A stretch of 64,000 bases of DNA from contig CAXXPK010000007.1 of assembly GCA_963678075.2 (NCBI GenBank), forward strand, positions 395,126 to 459,125. Direction: 5' to 3'. Shown piece by piece: positions 8,713 to 17,771 of the stretch. The translations under genes and the position numbers were made by a program. The notes beneath the pieces are model-generated. The model did no database searches and was not told the origin of the DNA. It was given only the letters and a program-made list of their open reading frames with translations. This DNA comes from Oleispirillum sp963678075. GTDB taxonomy: Bacteria > Pseudomonadota > Alphaproteobacteria > Rhodospirillales > Rhodospirillaceae. Every line of letters begins with the position of its first letter. Position 1 is the first letter of the stretch.

Positions 8713-11669
8713 ATGAACGGTTTGATCAGCATTGCCCGGGGCGGACCCGCACCGTCCTGCTGTGCCTGTTCCTGACCCTGGTGGCCGGGTTGTGGTCGCA
8801 CATCACGATTCCCAAGGAATCCTCGCCCGACGTCAACATCCCGATCATGTACGTGCTGATGACGCACCAGGGAATTTCGCCCGAGGATGCGGAACGCATG
8901 CTGATCCGTCCGATGGAACGCGAACTGCGCTCCATCGAGGGCGTCAAGGAAATGCGCGCCACCGCGTACGAGGGCGGCGCCAACATCATCCTAGAGTTCG
9001 ATGCCGGCTTCGACGCCGACAAGGCGTTGTCCGACGTTCGCGCCAAGGTCGATATCGCCAAGGCGGACCTGCCAAACGAAACCGACGAGCCCAGCATCCA
9101 CGAGGTCAACGTCAGCCTGTTCCCGGTCCTGGTGGTGACGCTGTCCGGCGCGGTGCCGGAACGGACGTTGTTGAAGATCGCCCGCGAGCTGAAGAACGAG
9201 ATCGAGGCGATCCCCGCCGTGCTGGAAGTCAACATCGGCGGCAACCGCGAGGAGCAGGTCGAAATCGTGATCGACCCCACGCGGGTCGAAAGCTACAACC
9301 TGGTGGCGCAGGACATCACCAGCTTCATGACGCGATCCAACAAACTGGTGGCGGCGGGGACCATCGACACCGGCAAGAGGCGTTTCCCGATCAAGGTGCC
9401 GGGCGTCATCGAAACCGTGCGGGACATCATGGACCTGCCGGTCAAGGCAGCCGGCGACGGCGTCATCCGGCTGGCCGATATCGCCTCGATCCGCAAGGGA
9501 TTCAAGGACCCGACCAGCGTCGCCCGCGTCAACGGCCAACCGGCGATCGCGCTGGTCATGGTGTTGATGGTGGCGGCGCTTGGCACGCGATCCGGCCTGC
9601 TGGTCGGGGTGGCGATCCCCGGCTCCTTCCTGATGGGCATCCTGGCGCCTGCCGCGATGGGCCAAAGCATGAACCTCGTCGTGCTGTTTAGCCTGATTCT
9701 CGCCACCGGCATGTTGGTTGACGGCGCGATCATCGTCGTCGAATACGCCGACCGCAAGATGGCCGAAGGGGCCAGCCGCCGAACCGCCCACATGCAAGCC
9801 TCGCAACGCATGGCTTGGCCGATGATTTCCTCCACCGCGACGACTCTGGCCGCCTTCCTGCCGATGGTGTTCTGGACCGGCGTGGTTGGCGAATTCATGA
9901 AATACCTGCCGATCACCCTGATGATGACGCTCTCCGCCTCGCTGCTGATGGCGTTGATCTTCGTTCCGGCCCTGGGCGCCCTGGTCGGCAAGCCGGGGTC
10001 CGCCGACCCCAAGGTCTTGACGTCGCTGAGCCTGAGCGAGGGCGGCGACCTCAACGCCCTGACCGGCTGGACCGGCGCCTACGTGCGGCTGCTCGGTCGC
10101 GCCCTTAACCGTCCGGGCTGGGTGGTGGCGGGGGCCTTCGTCCTGCTGATCGCCAGCCAGATCCTCTATGGCGCGTTCGGTCGCGGCGTCGAATTCTTCC
10201 CCGACATCGAACCGAAGCAAGCGGTGGTTTATGTCCACGCGCGCGGCAACATGTCGGTCACCGAACGCGACGCCATCGTCCACGAAGTCGAACGCCGCGT
10301 CCTGGAATACGGCGACGCCTTCGACACCGTCTATGCCCGCGCCGGAGAAATCGCCGACCGCGAAGCCGCCGAGGACGTGATCGGCGCGATTTCCCTGGAG
10401 CTCAAGGACTGGCAACTACGTCGTCCGGCCAGGGCGGTATTCGCCGACATCCGCGCGCGAACCGCCGACATGGCCGGGATCGAGGTCGAAATCCGCAAAC
10501 GCGAGGAAGGCCCTCCGGTCGGCAAGCCGGTGGCGCTGCAACTGGCCAGCCGCGACCCATCGCGTCTGCCCGGCGCCATCGAACACGTGCGGCGCGGCAT
10601 GGCCGAACTGGGTGGATTCATCGACATCGAGGACAACCGCCCGATCCCCGGAATTCAGTGGGAGCTCAAGGTGGGCCGCGCCCAGGCCGCGAAGTTCGGG
10701 GTTGACGTCAGCGCCGTCGGCGATGTCGTGCAGCTGGTCAGCAAGGGCCTGAAACTCAGCGACTACCGCCCCGACGATGCCGATGACGAGGTCGATATCG
10801 TGGTGCGTTACCCGGTCGATTTCCGTACCGTCGAACAGTTGGGGCGCCTGCGCGTCGCCACCGCGCAGGGCAGCATACCGATTTCGGGTTTCGTTTCGAT
10901 CACCCCGCATCAGCGCACCGGCAAGCTGACCCGCAGCGATGCCAAACGGGTAATGACGGTCAAGGCCGATGTCGAACCCGGCCTGCTGGTCGATAATCAG
11001 GTGCAACGGCTGCGCGGCTGGCTGGAAGCCAACCCGCTCCCGCGCGAGATCGGCTCCAAATTCAAGGGACAGGATGAGGAGCAAAAGAAAAGTCAGGCCT
11101 TTCTGGGCCGCGCCTTCCTGATCGCGCTGATCCTGGTCACCCAGTTCAACAGCTTCTATTCCGCGTTTCTGATTCTGTCGGCGGTGGTGATGTCCACCAT
11201 CGGCGTGATGCTGGGACTGCTGATCACTCACCAGCCCTTCGGCGTGATCATGAGCGGCATCGGCGTGGTCTCGCTGGCGGGAATCGTCGTCAACAACAAC
11301 ATCGTCTTGATCGACACCTATGACCAGTTGAAGCGGGAATTCACCGACCCGCGCGAGGCGGTGATCCGCACCGGCGCGCAACGCCTGCGTCCGGTAATGC
11401 TAACCATCGGCACCACCATCCTTGGCCTCTTGCCGATGATGTTCATGCTCAACATCGATTTCGTGGCCCGCGACGTGACGGTGGGCGCGCCGTCGATGCA
11501 GTGGTGGACGCAACTGTCCACCGGCATCGTCTTCGGGCTGGGGTTCGCCACCGTGTTGACCCTGGTGGTGACCCCCTGCGCCCTGTTGTTGAAGGTGCGT
11601 CTGATCGACGGAATGGGGCGCCTACGCGCCCGCATCCTCCGCCGGAGCGGCCTCCCGCCGCGACAATAG
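8713..11669 (+). pseudogene. RND efflux permease (AcrB/HAE type), frameshifted and internally deleted
   Basis: Inner-membrane proton/drug antiporter. The ATG at 8713 (MNGLISIA) leads to an early stop, while the rest is read in another frame from about 8740 (RTRTVLLCLFLTLVAGLWSH), so a frameshift lies in the first helix. Further on, VNGQPAIAL joins directly to VMVLMVAALGTRSG near 9555, where family members have roughly 60 more residues (end of porter domain and start of TM2). A helix near 11125 (RAFLIALILVTQFNSF) appears about five residues short. The TM4 charged motif LVDGAIIVVEYADRK is kept. Total length is about 60 residues below normal. Three lesions point to loss of function. Confidence 0.75.
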
Positions 11670-12191
11670 GCCGATCAGCTCCCGCGCATCGGCCGGGGGG
11701 GCGCTGTTCGACCCGGCGGTATTCGCTCTGCCGCTGGAGGTCCGCGTCATCAGGCCAAGGTCACACAGCCAGCGCCGCAGCAAAGCATAATCACCGAAGG
11801 CATGACGCTCGGTCAGAAGCCGGTTGACCTCCGGCTCGGTCAGGGTCCGATCGGCGGGCAGGGCCGCCCACAGTTCCCACAGGCAGAGTTCCCGTTCCCA
11901 CAGCTTGGGCGGCCACCGCGACAAAACGCCCCGTGGATCGTAAAGCCGCAACACGCGGCGCACCCGCACGATATCCGCCGGTTCGGGCGCGGGCGGCGGC
12001 GCATCCAGGGCGGCACGCGACAGCGCCAACGCCCGCAGATGCTGGAAGTTACGGCACCCTTGAACCCGCGCCAACATGTTCAACAGTTCCAGATGACTGG
12101 GCTGCCGACCGCAGGCCGCCAACTGACCGCCGAGCGCACGGGCTGGCGCGGAAATATCGTCGGAATGAAAAGGCAAAGATGTCTTGGACAT
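11622..12191 (-). CDS. DUF2087 domain protein
   Basis: 189 residues. The C-terminal half (RWPPKLWERELCLWELWAAL, then EPEVNRLLTERHAFGDYALL and RRWLCDLGLMTRT) matches DUF2087, a small domain of unknown function often attached to regulators and thought to bind nucleic acid. The N-terminal part (LLNMLARVQGCRNFQHLRAL) resembles regions found in short glyoxalase-like or toxin-related proteins, but no function can be named. The 3' end overlaps the permease pseudogene by 48 bases in the convergent orientation. The 209 bases upstream (12192-12400) hold no recognised feature. Confidence 0.75.
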   Translation of the reverse strand: MSKTSLPFHSDDISAPARALGGQLAACGRQPSHLELLNMLARVQGCRNFQHLRALALSRAALDAPPPAPEPADIVRVRRVLRLYDPRGVLSRWPPKLWERELCLWELWAALPADRTLTEPEVNRLLTERHAFGDYALLRRWLCDLGLMTRTSSGRANTAGSNSAPPADARELIGLLSRREAAPAEDAGA

Positions 12192-12400
12192 CGCTTATCC
12201 CTCGAAAGACGGGCGTGCCGATGAACCGCTGGAGGTTTCGGTGGTCGTCGGCTTCCGGCTCGGCACGGGATAAGGTGTCGGACGAAGATAACGTCTGCGG
12301 CAGGTTGAGCTCCCCTTTCGGGACGACGACGCCTGGGTGAACTGCCTACCGGAACGGACGTTAGCGCAAACCCAGACGTGCGACAAGACTCTCGGATCGA

Positions 12401-13213
12401 TTACAGCCCAGCGTCGAAATCGTCGTCTTCGTCATCCGCGACGCAGCCCTCGGCCTCGGCCTTGGCGCGAAGGCGATAGGACCGCATGCTGATCGGAAGA
12501 CTTCCCAAATAAATCAGTCCCAGCGCGGACAGGGTGAACCATGGCTGCGTCACCAGGAACGCGGCCAGCGCGCCGATCAACAGCAGCAACGGCAACACGC
12601 CGCGAACCGGCACCCGCCCCTTCTTGAACGAAAAGGTGGGAATGCGGCTGACCATCAGGAACGACACGCCCGCCAGAAAGGCGCCGACCACGGCGGCGTG
12701 CGAAAAGACGCCATGGTCGAACTCAATGGACAAAATCAGCGGGATCAACACCACCAAGGCTGCGGCTGGCGCGGGAACGCCGGTGAAATAGTTGGTTGCC
12801 CAGGCGGGCTGGTCGGAATCGCCGATCATGGTGTTGAAACGGGCCAAACGCAGCGCGCAGCATACCGCATAGCACAGACACATCGCCCAGCCGATCCCTG
12901 CCGACCCATGCATCGCGAACTGATACATGATAATCGCAGGGGCCACGCCGAAACAGATGATATCGGACAGCGAGTCCAGCTCCGCCCCGAATTTCGAGGT
13001 TCCGCGCAGCAGTCGCGCGACACGCCCGTCCAGACCGTCCAGAACCGCCGCGATCACAAGCGCGATCACCGCGCGTTCCCAGCGTTCCTCGATCCCAAAG
13101 CGAATCGCGGTGACCCCGGCGGACAGCGCGAACAGGGTCAGCGCGTTGGGAATGATGACATTAAAGGGCAAGCTTCGGATCGGTCGCCGCGCGGCGTTGG
13201 GGATCAGGGGCAT
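12401..13213 (-). CDS. pssA: CDP-diacylglycerol-serine O-phosphatidyltransferase
   Basis: Inner-membrane enzyme making phosphatidylserine from CDP-diacylglycerol and serine. The CDP-alcohol phosphotransferase signature DGxxARx8Gx3Dx3D is complete in DGLDGRVARLLRGTSKFG-AELDSLSD. Several hydrophobic segments; acidic C-terminal tail (ADDEDDDFDAGL). The ATG at 13213 shares one base with the psd stop (TGATG), so the two consecutive enzymes are coupled. A longer open frame upstream is out of register with psd and is ignored. Confidence 0.95.
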   Translation of the reverse strand: MPLIPNAARRPIRSLPFNVIIPNALTLFALSAGVTAIRFGIEERWERAVIALVIAAVLDGLDGRVARLLRGTSKFGAELDSLSDIICFGVAPAIIMYQFAMHGSAGIGWAMCLCYAVCCALRLARFNTMIGDSDQPAWATNYFTGVPAPAAALVVLIPLILSIEFDHGVFSHAAVVGAFLAGVSFLMVSRIPTFSFKKGRVPVRGVLPLLLLIGALAAFLVTQPWFTLSALGLIYLGSLPISMRSYRLRAKAEAEGCVADDEDDDFDAGL

Positions 13214-13941
13214 CAGCGATTCTCCCCCTGCATCGGCGGGTCCTGATGGTCCAACCGGAGATCGGCCAGCACCGTCTCCCCGGCCAGCATGCGCTGGCCG
13301 ACCGCCACCTTCGGCGCGATGCCGGGCGGCAGATAGACATCCAACCGGCTGCCGAATCGGATCAGGCCGAAGCGTTCGCCGGGGTCGAGGGTATCGCCCG
13401 CCTTGACGAAACAAACGATGCGACGCGCCACAAGACCGGCGATCTGCACCACCCCCAAACTGCCGGAAACCAAGCCATCGCACGGCGGAAAATCGAGTTT
13501 CAGACCGTTGCGTTCGTTATCCAGGCTGGCCTTGTCCAGGGTCGCGTTCAGGAACTTGCCGGGGCAATAGGCGACCTTGGCGACCGTTCCCTCGACCGGG
13601 GAACGATTCACATGAACGTCGAAGACGCTCATGAACACGCTGATCCGGGTCAGGGGCTCCGTCCCCAGGTCCAATTCCGGCGGCGGCACCACCGCGGCGA
13701 CCGCCTGCACGATGCCGTCGGCGGGCGAAACCACCCAGTGCTCGCCGACCGGGGTGACCCGTTCCGGATTGCGGAAGAAGTAATAGCACCACAGGGTCAG
13801 CAGCAGACCCGCAGCCCCCAGGGGCATCCACAACAGCCACAGCAGCAGCGTAACGACAGCGAAAATCGCGACGAAGCGTCGCCCTTCCGGATGCATCGGC
13901 GGCAGCACGTAACGCCGCCAGGACAAATCGACCGTGGTCAT
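13213..13941 (-). CDS. psd: phosphatidylserine decarboxylase proenzyme
   Basis: Converts phosphatidylserine to phosphatidylethanolamine. 242 residues, the short form typical of alphaproteobacteria, with an N-terminal membrane hairpin (FAVVTLLLWLLWMPLGAAGL), the SVFDVHVNRSPVEG motif and the self-cleavage site RFGSR (Gly197-Ser198) that generates the pyruvoyl group. First gene of psd-pssA. Confidence 0.95.
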   Translation of the reverse strand: MTTVDLSWRRYVLPPMHPEGRRFVAIFAVVTLLLWLLWMPLGAAGLLLTLWCYYFFRNPERVTPVGEHWVVSPADGIVQAVAAVVPPPELDLGTEPLTRISVFMSVFDVHVNRSPVEGTVAKVAYCPGKFLNATLDKASLDNERNGLKLDFPPCDGLVSGSLGVVQIAGLVARRIVCFVKAGDTLDPGERFGLIRFGSRLDVYLPPGIAPKVAVGQRMLAGETVLADLRLDHQDPPMQGENR

Positions 13942-13980
13942 GCCTCAATCCCGTTTGTTTCGACCGGCCACACAGTAAGA

Positions 13981-14017
13981 CGGATCACGATGCAGGGGAA
14001 GCGTGCATCGTGATCCG
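13981..14017. repeat. perfect 14-bp inverted repeat upstream of psd
   Basis: CGGATCACGATGCA (13981-13994) and its exact complement (14004-14017) are separated by nine bases, 40 bases before the psd start. No T-run follows on either strand. It may be a leader hairpin or an operator; its role cannot be told from sequence. Confidence 0.6.
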
Positions 14018-14124
14018 CATTAAAGCTTTCCTCTCCGCCTGGTGCCACCTCGGATTGCCCTCGCGAAGCCCCCCCAGCATAAGGACATACGATGCACTGG
14101 GAACCATGGCCGTAGGGAAGCAAT

Positions 14125-14164
14125 CACGAAAACCCCAGCCACCTTCGTGACTGGGGTTTTCGTG
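14125..14164 (-). terminator. bidirectional terminator-like hairpin after mini-OMP gene
   Basis: A perfect 14-bp stem CACGAAAACCCCAG / CTGGGGTTTTCGTG with a 12-base loop lies 17 bases beyond the stop of the small outer-membrane protein gene. The A4/T4 inside the stem gives a U-rich 3' arm on both strands. Likely terminates the mini-OMP transcript and insulates psd. Confidence 0.65.
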
Positions 14165-14180
14165 TGGGGCCGGAAGAGAC

Positions 14181-14426
14181 TTAGAAGCCGTAGCGCAGGC
14201 CGAGGGCGACCTCGTGCGACTTCAAATCGCCCTTCACCCCGGTGAAACCAGACGCGTTGGCAGGCCACTTGATCTCGCCGCCGTCGAAATAGCCGATCTC
14301 GGCGTCGGCGGCGAAGCCCCAGCCGGTGTCGAGGCGCAAATAGACCCTCTTCGTCGGTTCCGCCGCCTGGGCCGAACCTGTCACGGCCATGACAATCGCT
14401 GCCGCAGCCACACACACTTTCTTCAT
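14181..14426 (-). pseudogene. miniature outer-membrane beta-barrel protein (internal deletion)
   Basis: 81 residues from ATG 14426 (GGAGCGAAGGAC ribosome region): signal peptide MKKVCVAAAAIVMAVTGSAQA, then VYLRLDTGWGFAADAEIGYF, a first beta-strand as in OmpA/opacity-type porins, and the end SHEVALGLRYGF, a typical last strand with terminal Phe. Family members have about 120-150 more residues between these parts. The frame is kept, so this looks like an in-frame deletion leaving only first and last strands. It could still be secreted but cannot close a barrel alone. A larger frame reaches 14498, but the signal peptide sets the start. Confidence 0.6.
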
Positions 14427-14823
14427 GTCCTTCGCTCCTTCAATTAAACGCCCGTCCGGGCACGCGTCGGTTCGAAGGCACCAGGAAGCACACCCCACCC
14501 ACGCCGAAAGCCGGTGACAGCGGCCCTCGATTGATCAATAATCACTCGTTCTGATGCGCCGGACGTTGGAGTGAAGGCAAAAATACCCCTTTACCTGCAT
14601 CCCATCTGGGGACAGCAGCGCGTTGTCGTTTCTTTAGGCTTGGAGGCATTGATGCTACTGCTGAGTGGAACCGCTCCCCTATCGGTTGCTTCGATCCGTG
14701 GATTGATGGTGCCGCTTTCATGAACACCGATCAACAGAAAAGCGGTGCATTGGCAGTTTTTGTTCACAATCGCGGCATGTTGTCCCCTCGCGCCTGCCGC
14801 CCCTCTCCGGGAGCGTTCATCCG
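14427..14823. other. gene-free stretch before the XRE regulator
   Basis: About 400 bases with no convincing gene. An inverted repeat TTGTTCACAA at 14760-14769, 55 bases before the regulator start, could be an operator for it. A 61-codon open frame on the minus strand (14542-14727) has no ribosome site or recognisable features. Confidence 0.4.
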
Positions 14824-15315
14824 GTGAGCGTGTTAAAGACTACACCTGACGATGGAAATAAGGGCGACGCCGCCTTCGTGGCGCGCGTTCGACAGATCAT
14901 CGAGTTGGTCGGCGGCATCTCCGCCCTGGCACGAAGGTGCCAGCTCTCCCGTGGGGTCATTCATAAATATCTGAACGGGGAATCCGAACCCTCGCGACCG
15001 CGCCTGATCGCCATGGCCAAGGCGGCGGGGGTTTCCCTCGAATGGCTGGCAACGGGTGCCGGCGCGATGCAGGAAGAACCACTGGTGCTTCCCGAGCCAG
15101 ACAGCGCGCGGCAACGGGAGATGGTCGCGCTGCAAGTCCAGCAGGCGCTTTTCGCCAAAATATCCGAACTGCAACACCAGATCGGGAACGTCTTGCACCA
15201 CGTCATTCTGGGGGAAAAAGAAAAGGATGAACGGTCGAACGACGCGCTGCGGGCGCCCCCCCCCGTCAAACCAGCCCCCCCCGATTCGGACGAAAAACGC
15301 CTTCGCCCCCTTTGA
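14824..15315 (+). CDS. XRE-family helix-turn-helix regulator
   Basis: 163 residues beginning with GTG. Residues about 20-75 (GGISALARRCQLSRGVIHKY and following, to SLEWLATGAG) form a cI/XRE-type DNA-binding domain. A helical stretch at 95-130 (REMVALQVQQALFAKISELQHQ) may be a dimerising coiled coil, and the tail is proline-rich and disordered. There is no peptidase domain, so it is not a LexA/cI-type self-cleaving repressor. It may come from a phage or act as a stand-alone regulator. The next gene follows after 22 bases and may be a partner. Confidence 0.75.
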   Translation: MSVLKTTPDDGNKGDAAFVARVRQIIELVGGISALARRCQLSRGVIHKYLNGESEPSRPRLIAMAKAAGVSLEWLATGAGAMQEEPLVLPEPDSARQREMVALQVQQALFAKISELQHQIGNVLHHVILGEKEKDERSNDALRAPPPVKPAPPDSDEKRLRPL

Positions 15316-15337
15316 GACCCTATTTGACCGCTCGGTC

Positions 15338-15883
15338 ATGGAAGATCTGCGCCAAAAACGCGAGCCCTTGTTCCGAATATGGGCCCGTAAATACGGGAGC
15401 CATAAATCCAAATCACATAAATCAGGGTCGCGCATCGCACGAACCCCGGACGTCATGGCGGAATTCGATGCTTGGCGGGCAAGGCTGCGCGCATTCCCAG
15501 TCGATGAACTGACACAGGGCGTATGGATCGGAAGCGGGGAGGCAGCGCTCCATGTTTTCCACTTCCAAATTTTTCGTGCAACGTCGTACCACCTCTTCAT
15601 GCAGCTTTGTACTTCCATGGTTTCCGGCACCACAGACGTCCAGACGGGAATTTGGATAACACATGACGACAACAGCGTTTCCATGATCGTGCATGAAAAG
15701 GGAAAAGATCGGCAAACGCTGTATATGGCCCGCGAGGAGGGAAGCGATAGTGCCGATGCCATCGTGTTCAATGGCTGGTCGGGGGAGTTCAGCCACAGGT
15801 TGGCGGTCGACCACTTCCCTGATGGCGGAGAGATCGAAACCAACGTCAGAGACGATGCGACCTTCCAAAAAAAGGCCAGCTGA
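15338..15883 (+). CDS. hypothetical protein downstream of XRE regulator
   Basis: 181 residues from ATG 15338 (MEDLRQKREPLFRIWARKYG). Not recognised. The first 40 residues are very basic (GSHKSKSHKSGSR), the middle contains FDAWRARLRAFPVDELTQGV and the end is acidic and polar. The open frame extends upstream into the XRE gene, but that overlap is a shadow. The ribosome site is weak and the base composition somewhat lower in GC than the neighbours (for instance CATAAATCCAAATCACATAA near 15400), which hints at foreign origin together with the XRE gene. Confidence 0.5.
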   Translation: MEDLRQKREPLFRIWARKYGSHKSKSHKSGSRIARTPDVMAEFDAWRARLRAFPVDELTQGVWIGSGEAALHVFHFQIFRATSYHLFMQLCTSMVSGTTDVQTGIWITHDDNSVSMIVHEKGKDRQTLYMAREEGSDSADAIVFNGWSGEFSHRLAVDHFPDGGEIETNVRDDATFQKKAS

Positions 15884-16067
15884 TCATCGGATGCAATGAC
15901 GGGGTCGGAACAGGCCCCATCCTTCGAAAGAGGCTGAGAGGCCATATCAAGCCGCACTGTTGGAAACGGCAGCCCCTCCCCCCAAACCATTCCACGTCGG
16001 CGTCTTGGCGCGCCACACGACGCGTGTTAGACTGGCTGTCTGTCCTGTTTTTTTGAGTGATTTCATT

Positions 16068-16520
16068 GTGACTCGTCTGGTCAAGATCGGCGAACAGGTT
16101 CTGCCCCTGCGGCTGCAATCGGCAGGGGTCGAGGATGGCGAGCTTGTCATCATGCCGCCCGAATCGCCGATGACCTATCGCGGACCGATCTCGTTCTCGT
16201 TCCGATACATCGACACCGTGTTCTCCGTCCAATTCCTGGAAACCGGCAAGGCGGCGTGCCTGCGGGTCAACGGCGACATCACCCGCCTGCCGCCGTCCGA
16301 GGACCGGGCGCGCCGCAACCGCGTTCTGGCGCTAATCGACATCGTTCAGGAAGACGTGGGGGGCGGCCTTTCCCTGACCGCCGAGGAGGGCATCCGCTTC
16401 GCTGCGGAAACCCCGCTTTCGGTGCCGGTTTCCGCCGAGCACCTGATGGTCGGCCTGACCCGCTCGCTGGCCTGGCACAAACCCATACTGCGCCTGACCC
16501 AGGAACAAGCCGCCGCCTGA
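16068..16520 (+). CDS. conserved hypothetical protein
   Basis: 150 residues from GTG 16068, mostly short beta-type segments (VKIGEQVLPLRLQSAGVEDG, YRGPISFSFRYIDTVFSVQF) followed by two helices. No known motif. An upstream ATG at 15960 keeps the frame open but adds a low-quality basic segment and has no ribosome site. It ends four bases from the convergent LysM gene. Function unknown. Confidence 0.55.
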   Translation: MTRLVKIGEQVLPLRLQSAGVEDGELVIMPPESPMTYRGPISFSFRYIDTVFSVQFLETGKAACLRVNGDITRLPPSEDRARRNRVLALIDIVQEDVGGGLSLTAEEGIRFAAETPLSVPVSAEHLMVGLTRSLAWHKPILRLTQEQAAA

Positions 16521-16524
16521 GGCA

Positions 16525-17478
16525 CTATGGCTTGATCTTCGGCGCGACGAAGGTCTGCCCGGGATAGATCAAGTCCGGGTCGCGGATCTGCTTGCGATTG
16601 GCCTCAAAAATCAGGGTATAGGCCAGGCCTTCGCCATAGATGCGCCGCGCGATCCGCCACAGGCTGTTGCCCGGCTGCACGACGACGATGATGTCCGCGC
16701 CGCCAGCATCGCCCGCTTCGATGCGGAAGGTCACCTCGGCCCGTTTGACGACCGCACCCGCCGCGTCCAACTGATCGGCCCGCAGCTTGTGTTCGCCCTC
16801 AAGCAGCGACGCGGTGGTCTGCAAACGCCAGTCGCCATTGGCGGCGGCGGTGGTTTCCCCGGCCTTGGCGTTGTCCAAATAGACGGCGACGCGGGCCTGA
16901 GGCTCGGCCCCGCCGGAAATCCCCACCCGCCCGCTCTTGTCGTAGTCCACGGCCGCGATCGACAGGCTGGAGGCCGGCGCATCGCCCGGCCGCTGCAATA
17001 CCCGCGACACCCCGCCCTTGGGCACCATTTGCACGGCAATGGTGCCGCCCTTGCCGGGTTCGGGGACCACCAGAACGACATCGGATTCGGAACGCAGCGC
17101 GTTGTCCGCCTTGCCATCGGGGAAGACCGCCAGATTCAAACGCCGAGTTCCTGCGGGCAACGGTTTTTCCGGCAGGAACACCCACTCGCCGCGCTCGTCG
17201 GCCTTGGCTCGGCCCAGTTCGGTGTCGCCGTCGTAAATCACCACCTGCACCCCCGGCGCGGCGCGACCGGCGATCACCGTATCGCCATCGGGACTGATCC
17301 GCACGATGTCGAAGGACGGCTTGACCACGGCGACGGCCTGCGCGGGTTCGCTCACGGCGGAGACCACCGGCACCTCCGCCTTCTTGCCATCGTCGGCGGT
17401 ATCGCGCAGCATCCACAAGGCCGCGCCGACCAACGCCAGCCCCAGCACCACAACCCCATAAGTCCCGACGCGTTTCAC
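16525..17478 (-). CDS. LysM-domain protein with N-terminal membrane anchor
   Basis: 317 residues from a GTG with GGGG upstream (17478). One membrane helix (GVVVLGLALVGAALWML) is followed by Ig-like or bacterial adhesin-like repeats (IAGRAAPGVQVVIYDGDTEL, VGISGGAEPQARVAVYLDNA) and a C-terminal LysM domain (VVQPGNSLWRIARRIYGEGL to YPGQTFVAPKIKP) for peptidoglycan binding. Such proteins are frequent in Rhodospirillales near housekeeping genes. Role unknown, probably cell-envelope. Divergent from icd. Confidence 0.8.
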   Translation of the reverse strand: MKRVGTYGVVVLGLALVGAALWMLRDTADDGKKAEVPVVSAVSEPAQAVAVVKPSFDIVRISPDGDTVIAGRAAPGVQVVIYDGDTELGRAKADERGEWVFLPEKPLPAGTRRLNLAVFPDGKADNALRSESDVVLVVPEPGKGGTIAVQMVPKGGVSRVLQRPGDAPASSLSIAAVDYDKSGRVGISGGAEPQARVAVYLDNAKAGETTAAANGDWRLQTTASLLEGEHKLRADQLDAAGAVVKRAEVTFRIEAGDAGGADIIVVVQPGNSLWRIARRIYGEGLAYTLIFEANRKQIRDPDLIYPGQTFVAPKIKP

Positions 17479-17771
17479 GTTTGACCCCAGCACCGCCGCA
17501 TGACCCAAGCGCAAATGTAAACGGCCCCACCCGATTCCACCTACGTCTCGCCAAACTACGACCGAACCGCCGCCAACGCAACGGCCCACGCGCATGTCGA
17601 ATCCACATGACCGAAGACGGCAACCGTCACGCGCCTCGGCCACATTGAAACCGGGGCGGCGCGGTTCTATGTTTGTCCACAAAGACATTGTGTCATTCTC
17701 CGGGGCACACCCCGGCAGGGCGACGTCTCGTCCCTGAACGCACCAACCGCCATCCATTGGGAATCATCGTC

